The notes under the pieces are model-generated. The model made no database searches. It had not been told where the DNA came from and saw only the letters and a program-made list of their open reading frames with translations. Shown one piece after another: positions 14,643 through 22,296 of a stretch of DNA of 24,190 nucleotides (position 1 is the stretch's first letter; each line of letters starts with the position of its first letter). The translations under genes were made by a program, and so were the position numbers. Location of the stretch: the NCBI GenBank assembly GCA_937902995.1, contig CALEKY010000162.1:1-24190 (forward strand), given 5' to 3'. Source of the stretch: an uncultured Sinobacteraceae bacterium (GTDB taxonomy: Bacteria; Pseudomonadota; Gammaproteobacteria; Steroidobacterales; Steroidobacteraceae).

Positions 14643-16754
14643 ATGCGCAACGTGTTCAAAGCTCTGCTCCTGCTGACGCTGCCCGCGTTTGCGCTGGCTG
14701 CCGAGGATCCGCCTGGGCGTGTAGCGCGATTAAGTCATATCGAAGGTGAAGTTTCCGTCGCGCCCGCCGGCACTCAGGAATGGGCCGAGGCGGTGCTCAA
14801 TCGGCCGCTGACCAGCGAAGACCGCATCTGGGTCGACCGCAAAGCGCGTGCCGAGCTGCAAATCGATTCCGCGATCGTTCATCTGGACGAAGTCACCGAC
14901 TTCGCGTTCCTCGACCTCGATGACGACGCCATTGCGATGAGCTTGGCCGAAGGCCGCATCACGGTTCGAGTCCTGCGCAAACGCGAGCGCGAAGTCATCG
15001 AGATCGACACGCCGAACGCGAGCGTGGGCTTGCTGCATCCTGGCGAATATCACATCGAAGTCGACGAGGACGGCGAGACCACCGTCGTCAAGGCGCGCAG
15101 CGGCGAGGCCGAGGTCACCGGCGAAGGTCAGCAGTTCATGGTTCGCGCGAACGAAGTCGGCACGTTCCGCGGCACCGAGACGCTACGGGGAGAAATTTCT
15201 CGGCTCGGCCCCCGCACTGCATTCGAGAACTGGGCGAACGATCGTGCGCGCCGCAGCGAGAGTGCCACGTCCTCGCGCTACGTCAGCGAGGGCGTCATCG
15301 GTTACGAAGATCTCGATGCCCACGGACGATGGGTGCACGAACCCGAGTACGGCTACGTGTGGTATCCGACGTACGTCGTCGCAGGCTGGGCACCGTACCG
15401 TTACGGTCGCTGGGTGTGGGTGTCGCCGTGGGGTTGGACATGGATCGACGATGCGCGCTGGGGATTCGCGCCGTTCCACTACGGCCGTTGGGCGTACGTG
15501 CGCCATCGCTGGTGTTGGGTGCCTGGGCCGCGCCATGTGCGTGCCGTGTATGCGCCGGCGCTCGTCGCCTGGGTCGGCGGTCCGCACGTGAGCGTGAACG
15601 TTTCGCTCGGTCACGGCATCGGTTGGTTCCCGCTCGCTCCGCATGAAGTCTATGTGCCGGGATACTGGCACTCGCATCGTTATCTGCGGCGCGTGAACGT
15701 GTCGAACACGATCGTCGTGAATCACATTCACATCGACCGCGCGTATCACGGCCGTTATCGGGATTTCGTGTATCGATATCGCGACCGTCCGCATGCGGTG
15801 ACCGTTGTCGAGCGCGAGCATTTCGTGCGCGGACGTCCGGTCGGCAGCCATCTCACGCACGTGAGCGATCGCGATCTGCGCAATTGGCGTTTCGAGCCCC
15901 GCCCGCCGGCCATCGCGCCGCAACGCGAAAGTCTCTTGGCGGGACAGCCGCGTGCTGTTCGTGTGTCGAATGCGGCGACAGGCGGTGCTCGGCACATGGT
16001 TGCGCGCCGCGATCTACCCCGTCGTGTCAGTTTCGATACGGAGCAGCGTGCAATCGAAGCGAATGGCGGTAGACCGGTTGCACGCACGGCGCTGGTGGCT
16101 CGCAGTTCGAATCCGAAGGAAGGCACAGGCCTACAGATTCCGCGTGGCCGCGGCGGCGGCGACGTTCGTGCGCAAGAAACTCGGCGGTCGATGGGCGGTG
16201 CAGGTTCGCGTGCGTCGACGCAGACGGAGCGCGAGGCGATTCGATACGGTACGAAGGACGAGCAGCGAGCCGAGCGCCGTGGCAGCACGAACGATCGCAG
16301 CGCCGGTCGCGCACCGCAGAGTGACGTACGTCCGGAACGCATGCCAGCGAGAGAGCGCCGGTCCGAAGATGTGCGGATCGAGCGAATCGCACCGGGCGAT
16401 GCGTCGCGTTCCCCGAAGACGTACTCCTCGAGTCCGAGCACATCGAGCACTCCATCGAGTGCGCCTGTCCGTTCCTTTACGCAACGCGAGAGCACGCGAC
16501 CGTTGGAATCTCCACGTGTACGAGAGCGCGTGCGCGAACAGCCCCGTGCCGTGCAGGAGGCACCACGCCAACGATCAGAATCGCACTCCGTAAACCCAAA
16601 CCCGCCGTCTCAACCGCGCACGCAACCGCAGGCCGAACGACGCTCGTCGCCGGCACCGGCGCAGCGTTCGTCCTCAATGCGTTCGTCTGAACGCCAAAGC
16701 AGCTCTCACTCGCAGCGGGGCGGACAGCGCTCGGGACGTTCGAGCGAACGGTGA
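14643..16754 (+). CDS. Secreted FecR/DUF6600-type protein with Arg/Ser-rich tail
   Basis: A 703-residue exported protein. It has a signal peptide (MRNVFKALLLLTLPAFALA, cleaved before AED). A FecR-like domain runs from about 28 to 185 (LSHIEGEVSVAPAGTQEW, RAELQIDSAIVHL, IEIDTPNASVGLLHPGEYHIEV). A Trp/Tyr-rich block at about 225-320 is typical of DUF6600, with repeated GRWV, GYVWYP, GWTWIDD and WGFAPFHYGRWAY. After about residue 410 it is low-complexity, rich in Arg, Ser, Pro and Gln and very basic. There is no transmembrane anchor, so it is not a classical anti-sigma FecR, and no sigma factor gene is next to it. Function is unknown; the tail could bind polyanionic envelope polymers (inference). 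Confidence 0.88.
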   Translation: MRNVFKALLLLTLPAFALAAEDPPGRVARLSHIEGEVSVAPAGTQEWAEAVLNRPLTSEDRIWVDRKARAELQIDSAIVHLDEVTDFAFLDLDDDAIAMSLAEGRITVRVLRKREREVIEIDTPNASVGLLHPGEYHIEVDEDGETTVVKARSGEAEVTGEGQQFMVRANEVGTFRGTETLRGEISRLGPRTAFENWANDRARRSESATSSRYVSEGVIGYEDLDAHGRWVHEPEYGYVWYPTYVVAGWAPYRYGRWVWVSPWGWTWIDDARWGFAPFHYGRWAYVRHRWCWVPGPRHVRAVYAPALVAWVGGPHVSVNVSLGHGIGWFPLAPHEVYVPGYWHSHRYLRRVNVSNTIVVNHIHIDRAYHGRYRDFVYRYRDRPHAVTVVEREHFVRGRPVGSHLTHVSDRDLRNWRFEPRPPAIAPQRESLLAGQPRAVRVSNAATGGARHMVARRDLPRRVSFDTEQRAIEANGGRPVARTALVARSSNPKEGTGLQIPRGRGGGDVRAQETRRSMGGAGSRASTQTEREAIRYGTKDEQRAERRGSTNDRSAGRAPQSDVRPERMPARERRSEDVRIERIAPGDASRSPKTYSSSPSTSSTPSSAPVRSFTQRESTRPLESPRVRERVREQPRAVQEAPRQRSESHSVNPNPPSQPRTQPQAERRSSPAPAQRSSSMRSSERQSSSHSQRGGQRSGRSSER

Positions 16755-16760
16755 AGCAGA

Positions 16761-16809
16761 GCTTGGGGCTCGGGGCTTGGGTTAGAAGGGCTACGGGCGA
16801 CGGCTACGA
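16761..16809. repeat. Heptamer tract, seven units
   Basis: GCTTGGG, GCTCGGG, GCTTGGG, TTAGAAG, GGCTACG, GGCGACG and GCTACGA follow in 7-base register, starting 7 bases after the DUF6600 gene stop. Confidence 0.7.
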
Positions 16810-16826
16810 CAAGAGAAGCGCGTGCA

Positions 16827-16850
16827 CCTTCCCTGCTCACGCAGGGGAGG
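16827..16850. repeat. Palindromic element, copy 2
   Basis: CCTTCCCTGC (16827-16836) pairs with GCAGGGGAGG (16841-16850) over all 10 positions with one G-T pair, around the loop TCAC. It lies between the convergent DUF6600 and PA2169-type genes, and has the same plan as the copies at 10387 and 22699. Confidence 0.65.
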
Positions 16851-16892
16851 CATCTGATGGGCTCGTCCGCTATCAACTATCAATTGTCCAAC

Positions 16893-17345
16893 TCAACTCG
16901 CTTTGAAGCTTTGCTTCAAATCCCGCGCTTGATCGTGCCCCGACTTGATCGATGAATAAGCGTGCAAGATGACGTCGCGCGAGGCGGTCGATAGATCGTC
17001 ATCTTCGAGCGCTGTTTCGTACTTGGACTTGATGAAGTCTTCGCCGCGTTCCACTTCGTCGATGACGCTTTCATCGCCCTTGGTCATGTTGTCCCGCAGC
17101 TTCAGGAACATACGATGACCGGCCGCCAGCGTGGAGCCGTCGTCGTCAGGCGTGCCGCCGAGCGACCTCACTTGATCCTGTAATTCGCTGACGATCTGCC
17201 GGCGCTCGGTCGACCATTGCTGGAACAAATTTCGGAAGCTGGTGCTGGTTGCGCGTTCTGCCGCCTGATTGTAGCCATCGGCGCTGTCGAGCGTCGTCTC
17301 GATCAGGGAATTCAAGACCTTGATGTCGTGCTGGGTATCGGTCAT
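16893..17345 (-). CDS. PA2169 family four-helix-bundle protein (DUF2383)
   Basis: A 150-residue, soluble, ferritin-like helical protein. Family marks are DIKVLNSLIETTLDSADGYNQAAE, FRNLFQQWSTERRQIVSELQDQVRSLGGTP and the C-terminal LSTASRDVILHAYSSIKSGHDQARDLKQSF. Members are often encoded beside stress-related genes; their biochemical function is not established. The reading frame is open further upstream, but ATG at 17345 is preferred: GAGGA (complement of 17352-17356) lies 6 bases before it and the family N-terminus begins here. It is divergent from the LiaI-like gene across 189 bases with no clear promoter boxes. Confidence 0.88.
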   Translation of the reverse strand: MTDTQHDIKVLNSLIETTLDSADGYNQAAERATSTSFRNLFQQWSTERRQIVSELQDQVRSLGGTPDDDGSTLAAGHRMFLKLRDNMTKGDESVIDEVERGEDFIKSKYETALEDDDLSTASRDVILHAYSSIKSGHDQARDLKQSFKAS

Positions 17346-17534
17346 GGCGTGTCCTCGGTGTGTGTAGAGGGTCAACGCCCGAACCGTGCCGGAGTTCGTT
17401 TTGTGACCGGGTGCACGGTGCCGGTGAGGTTGTCTTGGGGTCACCGGTATCGGCCGGCTGTTCGCCGGTCGCCGCTGGCAAGAGTCGCGGGCAATCCGTA
17501 AGGTTTGCACTACGGCCCAATTGCCGGAATTTAC

Positions 17535-17909
17535 ATGAACCATCCGCAACCTCACCCCCCCACTCCTCGACGTCGCTCGCACCTCGTCCTCGGGCTGTTT
17601 CTCTTGCTCGTGGGCGGGATTCTGCTGGCCGCGAATCTGGGATACGGCATTCCCTGGGGACTGCTGCGGTATTGGCCGGTCTTGCTGATGGCAGCGGGTC
17701 TGATCGGGCTCGTCGCGCCCAGCCGGCATCTCGGCCGACCCGGCGGGCTGTGGCTGTTTGCGGCGGGCTTGTACTCGCAGATTGGCCTCGCGAACTGGCT
17801 GGGGCTGAGCTGGTGGAGCGCGTGGCCGATTTTCGTCATCGCGGCCGGCATCGACCTCATCTTCTTCAAGGATGAAGATCAGAGACACAGGACACAGCGT
17901 GGCAACTGA
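17535..17909 (+). CDS. Small membrane protein with LiaI/LiaF-like transmembrane region
   Basis: A 124-residue protein with four hydrophobic segments: LVLGLFLLLVGGILLAAN, YWPVLLMAAGLIGLV, GLWLFAAGLYSQIGL and WPIFVIAAGIDLIFF. The repeated W-P-[IV]-[LF]-[LV]-[IM]-A-A-G pattern is the mark of the LiaI-LiaF-like (DUF5668) transmembrane family. The ATG at 17535 is chosen over one at 17505 because the intervening residues look non-coding. It overlaps the next gene, which carries the same kind of membrane region, so the pair is probably co-expressed. LiaF proteins of Firmicutes restrain an envelope-stress kinase; a similar role here is inference. Confidence 0.8.
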   Translation: MNHPQPHPPTPRRRSHLVLGLFLLLVGGILLAANLGYGIPWGLLRYWPVLLMAAGLIGLVAPSRHLGRPGGLWLFAAGLYSQIGLANWLGLSWWSAWPIFVIAAGIDLIFFKDEDQRHRTQRGN

Positions 17910-18720
17910 TCCTCGACATTCCGGCCCTGATCGCGCACGTGGCGAGCCCTCGGAAGGCGTCTTTTCGGCGCGGTTTGCGATCGGGATCGCGATCCTCGCG
18001 CTCGGTGCGCTGTTCCTGCTCGACAGCCTCGGCTGGGTCGAATCGCGTTACGTCCTGCGCAAGGCGTGGCCGCTCATTCTCGTCGTCATCGGTATCGCCA
18101 TCTTGTCGAAACCGCGCGGCCGGCGCCGGCGTAACGAAGGCTGGGCCTTCATCATCGTCGGCCTGTTCATCTTCGTCAGCAAGATCGGGTTGTTGGATTT
18201 CAGCCTGTGGGGAATCTTGTTCCCATCGTTGTTGTTGTTCGTCGGCGGCATGCTGGTGTATCGATCCCTGCGTCCGCCGCGCACGGAGACGATCGAGGAT
18301 GCCGTACAGGGCGCGCCCGACGGGCCGGCCGCCGGGCATGCTTTCACCGGACCCACGACGCACGGGCCGAAGGCCGACGATGAGCATGCGGAGTTCATTC
18401 GCACGTTCGCCATGTTGTCCGGTAGCGAGCTGCGTCCCATGTCGCGTCCGTTCCGCGGCGCCGATCTCACCGCCGTTCTCGGGAGCGTGAATCTCGATCT
18501 GACGTCCGCACGAATGGAGGGCGACGTCGCTCGAATCGAAGTGTTCTCGTTCTGCGGCGACATCGAGATTCACGTACCGCCCGACTGGACGGTGACGAGC
18601 AAGATTGCGACGCTGCTCGGCGGTTTTTCCGACAAGCGCCGTCCGACGACGACGGTGCCGACCAAGACGCTCATTCTCGACGGCTTCGCCGTGATGGGCG
18701 GAATCGGAGTGAAGGACTGA
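17899..18720 (+). CDS. LiaF-like membrane protein
   Basis: A 273-residue protein. Its N-terminal half has about four transmembrane segments with the LiaI/LiaF pattern (GIAILALGALFLLDSLGW, KAWPLILVVIGIAILS, GWAFIIVGLFIFVSKIG, LFPSLLLFVGGMLVY). A C-terminal soluble domain follows from about residue 165: RPFRGADLTAVLGSVNLDLTSA...FCGDIEIHVPPDWTV...VMGGIGVKD. This is the parallel beta-helix-like LiaF C-terminal ('cell wall-active antibiotics response') type. GTG at 17899 has AGGA 6 bases upstream; ATG at 17872 is in frame but lacks a spaced ribosome site. Placed between its small partner and a LytS-type kinase, it may modulate that kinase (inference). Confidence 0.85.
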   Translation: MATDPRHSGPDRARGEPSEGVFSARFAIGIAILALGALFLLDSLGWVESRYVLRKAWPLILVVIGIAILSKPRGRRRRNEGWAFIIVGLFIFVSKIGLLDFSLWGILFPSLLLFVGGMLVYRSLRPPRTETIEDAVQGAPDGPAAGHAFTGPTTHGPKADDEHAEFIRTFAMLSGSELRPMSRPFRGADLTAVLGSVNLDLTSARMEGDVARIEVFSFCGDIEIHVPPDWTVTSKIATLLGGFSDKRRPTTTVPTKTLILDGFAVMGGIGVKD

Positions 18721-18775
18721 TCTCGGCGGCGCGGGAAGCTGGCAGCATGCTCTCTTTCGCCGTCCGACTCGGATC

Positions 18776-18792
18776 GCAAGCGGTGCGCTTGC
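18776..18792. promoter_or_regulatory. Hairpin/palindrome before the LytS-type kinase gene
   Basis: GCAAGCG (18776-18782) and CGCTTGC (18786-18792) pair perfectly around GTG in the 104-base gap between the LiaF-like and kinase genes. No T run follows. It could be an operator or a weak attenuator; nothing more can be said. Confidence 0.4.
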
Positions 18793-18824
18793 AGGCCGCG
18801 CGTTAGCGCTTCATCTCATCAACG

Positions 18825-19880
18825 ATGCATCCGATTTTCGTCCGCCGCAGCCGCCTGATTCTGTACCTCTCGGTGTGGATCGCTTTCGGTCTGCTGCTGG
18901 CGGTCGTGCTCATCTTCGGCGGCCAAGCGCCGGCGATGTGGTCGTTCGAGTTTGCGGTGCCCATTGCGCTCGCACTCGGCCTGCAGTCGCTGTCTTTCTG
19001 GTACCTGGTGCAAGCGCTGCCGCCCGGACAGGTCTCGCTGTGGCGAATGACGCTCATCTGGTGCGTTGCGGGTGTCGGCTCGCTCGCCATCTGGCTGATC
19101 GTCGCTTACGGCTGGGCGCTGTTCTTGCTTGCTCCGGGTGAGGATTACCCCGACAGCGCAATGGCGACATTGCCGCTGCTCATTTTCGCGGGCGCGATCG
19201 GGATTATTCTCGCAGTGCTCGGGCATTATCTCGTCGGTGCCTTTCAGCGCTCGCTCGATGCGGAAAAGCGTGCCCTCGAGCTGCAAGTACTGGCGCGGGA
19301 GGCGGAGCTAAAGTCGCTGCGGGCACAGCTCGATCCGCATTTCTTGTTCAATAGCCTGAATTCGGTGGCGGCGCTGATCGGGCAGAATCCGGCGGCGGCA
19401 CGGCAAATGTGTTTTTTGATGGCGCAGTTCTTCCGCAAGAGCCTGACGCTCGCTCGCGAACGCGCGATTCCGCTCTCGGAAGAGATCACGCTCGTCGAAA
19501 CGTTCCTCGCGATCGAACGCGTGCGGTTCGGCGAGCGCTTGCGCACGAAGTTCGACGTGGCCGAGGATGTGCGCGATGTCGCGGTGCCGCCGCTCGTGCT
19601 GCAGCCGTTGGTCGAAAACGCGGTTCACCACGGTGTGGCTCACATGCTCGAAGGCGGCGAGGTGTGCGTCAGTGCGCGTCGCCGCGAAGGCTTGGTGGAG
19701 ATCGTCGTCGAGAATCCGTGCGATCCCGACCGGCCGCCCTCGCGCGGCACCGGCGTGGGGTTGAGCAACGTGCGCTCGCGCATCGAGACGCTCGCGGGCA
19801 CACGGGCCAGCGTCGATGTCGATGCGCGCGAGACGAGCTTTCGGGTCTCGATTTTGTTGCCGGCTATGAATCCAGCGTAG
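18825..19880 (+). CDS. LytS/YehU-type sensor histidine kinase
   Basis: A 351-residue membrane kinase. About four hydrophobic helices fill residues 8-140, with almost no periplasmic domain, so it probably senses within or at the membrane. A short coiled coil (EKRALELQVLAREAELKSL) leads into the His_kinase domain: LRAQLDPHFLFNSLNSV with H172 as phospho-acceptor. The ATPase part has PLVENAVHHGV and the glycine motif GTGVGLSNVRSRIE (from G308). The regulator starts 7 bases after its stop, so the two form a unit. Membrane-embedded kinases of this kind often depend on partner membrane proteins; the LiaF-like proteins upstream are candidates. Confidence 0.93.
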   Translation: MHPIFVRRSRLILYLSVWIAFGLLLAVVLIFGGQAPAMWSFEFAVPIALALGLQSLSFWYLVQALPPGQVSLWRMTLIWCVAGVGSLAIWLIVAYGWALFLLAPGEDYPDSAMATLPLLIFAGAIGIILAVLGHYLVGAFQRSLDAEKRALELQVLAREAELKSLRAQLDPHFLFNSLNSVAALIGQNPAAARQMCFLMAQFFRKSLTLARERAIPLSEEITLVETFLAIERVRFGERLRTKFDVAEDVRDVAVPPLVLQPLVENAVHHGVAHMLEGGEVCVSARRREGLVEIVVENPCDPDRPPSRGTGVGLSNVRSRIETLAGTRASVDVDARETSFRVSILLPAMNPA

Positions 19881-19887
19881 GTGCAGC

Positions 19888-20628
19888 GTGCGTGCTCTAA
19901 TCGTCGATGATGAAACCTTGGCTCGTCAGCTCATGATCGAGCACCTCGAGCAGATCCCGAACATCGAGATCGTCGGGCAGGCCTCGAACGGATTCGAAGC
20001 GGTCAAGCTTGCGGAAGAGTTGAATCCCGACGTCATGTTCCTCGACATCCAGATGCCCAAACTGACGGGCTTCGAAGTCCTGGAATTGCTCGGCGATCGC
20101 GCACCCATCGTCGTCTTCTGCACGGCGTACGACGAATTTGCATTGCGTGCGTTCGAAGTGCACGCAGTCGATTACTTGCTGAAACCCGTCGAACCGGCGC
20201 GGCTCGCCGCAGCTGTGGAGCGCGTGCGCGAGCGACTTGCGAATCGCACGCCATCGCCGTCGGCGCAGGCACTGTCGGTGGCAGCGCGGCCGCCGGGGAA
20301 GCTGCTCGAGCGTGTGCTGATCCGACAGGAAGGCCGCGTGCACGTGCTGCCGATCGAGCGTATCGATTTCGTGCAGGCGCAAGACGATTACCTGGAGTTC
20401 GCCGTCGGCGGCAAGCGTTATCGCAAGCAACAGACCATGAGCGATCTCGAATCGCAGATCGATCCGACGCGCTTCGTGCGCATCCACCGCTCGTTCATTC
20501 TGAACATCGAGCGGCTTGCGCGAATCGATTTGTACGGCAAGGACAGCTGGCTGGCCGTCTTGTCGGACGGCACGAAATTGCCGATGTCTCGCACGGGTCA
20601 CGCCAAATTGAAGGAGCTGATAGGCTAG
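19888..20628 (+). CDS. LytTR-family response regulator
   Basis: A 246-residue regulator, partner of the LytS-type kinase. The receiver domain (1-120) has D7/D8, phospho-acceptor D53 (VMFLDIQMP), T79 and K99 (DYLLKP). A linker to about residue 140 leads to the LytTR DNA-binding domain, with RIDFVQAQDDYLEFAVGGKRY, LESQIDPTRFVRIHRSFILNIERLARID and the terminal LPMSRTGHAKLKELIG. The start is GTG at 19888, 7 bases after the kinase stop. LytTR proteins bind pairs of 9-base direct repeats; I could not identify such a pair with confidence. The stop lies within a heptamer tract. Confidence 0.95.
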   Translation: MRALIVDDETLARQLMIEHLEQIPNIEIVGQASNGFEAVKLAEELNPDVMFLDIQMPKLTGFEVLELLGDRAPIVVFCTAYDEFALRAFEVHAVDYLLKPVEPARLAAAVERVRERLANRTPSPSAQALSVAARPPGKLLERVLIRQEGRVHVLPIERIDFVQAQDDYLEFAVGGKRYRKQQTMSDLESQIDPTRFVRIHRSFILNIERLARIDLYGKDSWLAVLSDGTKLPMSRTGHAKLKELIG

Positions 20629-20649
20629 GCTTCGGTCTTCAGCCTCGGG
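20622..20649. repeat. Heptamer tract including the LytTR gene stop
   Basis: AGGCTAG, GCTTCGG, TCTTCAG and CCTCGGG in 7-base register. The TAG stop (20626-20628) is part of the first unit. It occupies the whole gap to the next gene. Confidence 0.5.
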
Positions 20650-20655
20650 CGTGCG

Positions 20656-21456
20656 ATGCTTCGTTCTCTGCTCTACCTCTGTCTCTTTGTCGCTTGTGCG
20701 GTTCCGACTGCGCATGCGGCTGAGGACTCGATACTCGCGAGCTATCTCAGCGCGCTCGCAACGCAGCTCGATGTCCGCGAGCGCCGAACGCTCGAACGGA
20801 TTCCCCAGCTCGATCGACGCCTGCTTGCCTTGCGTGCGTACTTGCGTGCGGGTCCCAACCTCGCATCGCGTTGGAGCTGGACGAACGCGGAGATTCGCAC
20901 GTACGAACAGTCGGACGAGTATCGGCAGTTGCTCCACGATCTGGCCGAAGTGCGGCGGGCGTTCGAACGGCAGAATCCCGGCTACACGCTGTATGCGAAT
21001 ACGCAGGTCCGTAGCCTCGATCTGCAGCTCGAGCGCTGGATTTCCAACGCAGGCGTGGGCAGGACGGCGGCCAACTTGCGCCGCGACGCGCTTGCTGCGC
21101 TGGCGCGATTCGGTGCGCATCCGAATGCGGATTCCGTCGAGGCATTCAGACGCTTCCTGACGGGATGGCGTCCGGTGCCCGTCGCACCGCTTGCTGCGCC
21201 GGGATTGTCGATGCATGGACAAATGCGCGCGATCGATTTCCAGATCATGCGCGGCGATCGCATCGTTGCCGGTACGACGGTTGCCCGTGTCTCCCACGAG
21301 TGGGAAGCCCCGGGTTGGGATCGCAAGCTCCAGCAAGCCGTTATGGCGGCCGGCGGACGGTTCATTGGGCCGCTCAAATCGCCGAACGAGCCGTGGCACT
21401 TCGAATATCGCGGTCCGGCGGCCGAGCCCGTCAATCAAGTCGCATCGGCGCGCTGA
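20656..21456 (+). CDS. Secreted protein with M15-type (VanY/DacB-like) zinc peptidase motifs
   Basis: A 266-residue exported protein with a signal peptide (MLRSLLYLCLFVACAVPTAHA, cleaved before AED). The middle part is helical and not recognisable. The C-terminal third carries the metal-site pattern of M15 D,D-peptidases: S-x-H-x4-A-x-D (S185, H187, D194) followed by EPWHFEY (E245, H248). In M15 enzymes the two His and the Asp hold zinc and the Glu is the catalytic base. The expected role would be cutting D-Ala-D-Ala or related bonds in peptidoglycan in the periplasm. The overall similarity to VanX/VanY looks low, so the call rests on motif order and spacing. It directly follows the LiaF-like/LytTR genes, fitting an envelope function. 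Confidence 0.72.
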   Translation: MLRSLLYLCLFVACAVPTAHAAEDSILASYLSALATQLDVRERRTLERIPQLDRRLLALRAYLRAGPNLASRWSWTNAEIRTYEQSDEYRQLLHDLAEVRRAFERQNPGYTLYANTQVRSLDLQLERWISNAGVGRTAANLRRDALAALARFGAHPNADSVEAFRRFLTGWRPVPVAPLAAPGLSMHGQMRAIDFQIMRGDRIVAGTTVARVSHEWEAPGWDRKLQQAVMAAGGRFIGPLKSPNEPWHFEYRGPAAEPVNQVASAR

Positions 21457-21487
21457 CTCGCGCGGATCCATTCCCCGCGGCCACACA

Positions 21488-21557
21488 TTGAAGACCAGAG
21501 GCTGAAGACTAAAGGTTGGGCGCGCCCAGCGCGCTCGTCTCCCGTCTATAGCCTCGC
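21488..21557. repeat. Heptamer tract, degenerate
   Basis: TTGAAGA, CCAGAGG, CTGAAGA, CTAAAGG and TTGGGCG in register, and later GTCTCCC, GTCTATA and GCCTCGC. In the middle is the perfect 10-base palindrome GGGCGCGCCC (21518-21527). It fills most of the 124-base gap before the DUF4136 gene. Confidence 0.55.
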
Positions 21558-21580
21558 GCTGATTTGAGCGGAGGAATGCA

Positions 21581-22132
21581 ATGCTCATTACTCGAAACCC
21601 ATTAGAGCGATCCGTCGTGCTCGCAGGGTTCATGTCATTGCTTGCGGCGTGTGCGACGCCGGAAACGCAAGTACGCGTGCAGCAAGCCGAAGAGGGCTTG
21701 CCGAATTGCAAGAGCTTTGCCTGGTACGCAGCGCCGGGCGATGTGGTTTCGTTAGCCGATCAGCGGGTTCGGGCTGCCGTCATGGCGCAGCTCGCGGCCA
21801 AGGGTTATGCGACCGTCGAAGAAAACGCGGATTGCCGCATCGCTTATGCGCTCACGACGCGCGAGATCCCGAAGGCGAAGCCGGGCGTCGGGATCGGCGT
21901 GGGCGGCGGCTCTCACGGAGTCGGCGGCGGCATCGGCGTTTCGTTGCCGGTCGGCCGCAAAGCCGGACACGCAGGCACATTCACGCTCGATGTGATCGAC
22001 GCGGCAAAGAATGCACAGGTCTGGAGCGGCTCGCTCGAAGTCGAGCTCGATGGAGCGGAGCCGTCGGACGAGGAAGCGCGCAAGCTCGCCGAACGCGTGC
22101 TCTCGGCCTATCCTGACGCCGGGTCGACATAA
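21581..22132 (+). CDS. DUF4136 family lipoprotein
   Basis: A 183-residue predicted outer-membrane or periplasmic lipoprotein: a hydrophobic signal ending in LLAAC with C24 lipidated. The DUF4136 layout is visible: KSFAWYAAPG near residue 45, VRAAVMAQLAAKGYATVEENADCRIAYAL in the middle, a Gly-rich stretch (GVGIGVGGGSHGVGGGIGVSLPVG), then the strand pair GTFTLDVIDAAKNAQVWSGSLEVEL. Function of the family is unknown. The start is well supported by GGAGGA (21570-21575), 5 bases upstream. It is followed by a 164-base gap containing nothing recognisable beyond the next gene's ribosome site. Confidence 0.9.
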   Translation: MLITRNPLERSVVLAGFMSLLAACATPETQVRVQQAEEGLPNCKSFAWYAAPGDVVSLADQRVRAAVMAQLAAKGYATVEENADCRIAYALTTREIPKAKPGVGIGVGGGSHGVGGGIGVSLPVGRKAGHAGTFTLDVIDAAKNAQVWSGSLEVELDGAEPSDEEARKLAERVLSAYPDAGST

Positions 22133-22296
22133 ACACAGGCGCGATGTTTCGTGTACTGCGCTGCGGTCTTCGGCGGCATGCGCAACCGCCTTTACCAAAC
22201 TGATTACAGCTCCGGGCCGCCCTTCGCTAAGCTAGTGGCTCCTCGAGTTCGGAACGAATTCGACGACATCTGGCACAACGCGATGAGGAAACTCGC

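Noticed and set aside
14643..16754. FecR-like protein as part of an iron-uptake anti-sigma system
   Set aside because: There is no adjacent ECF sigma factor or TonB receptor and no transmembrane anchor; the Trp/Tyr-rich block points to the DUF6600 group instead.
21518..21527. Perfect palindrome GGGCGCGCCC as a regulatory operator
   Set aside because: It is short, pure GC and embedded in a heptamer tract of a GC-rich genome; chance or repeat drift explains it.
19897..21711. Long open frame on the minus strand (604 codons) opposite the LytTR and M15-type genes
   Set aside because: It spans two clear plus-strand genes and the repeat gap between them, with Arg-rich composition and no motif.
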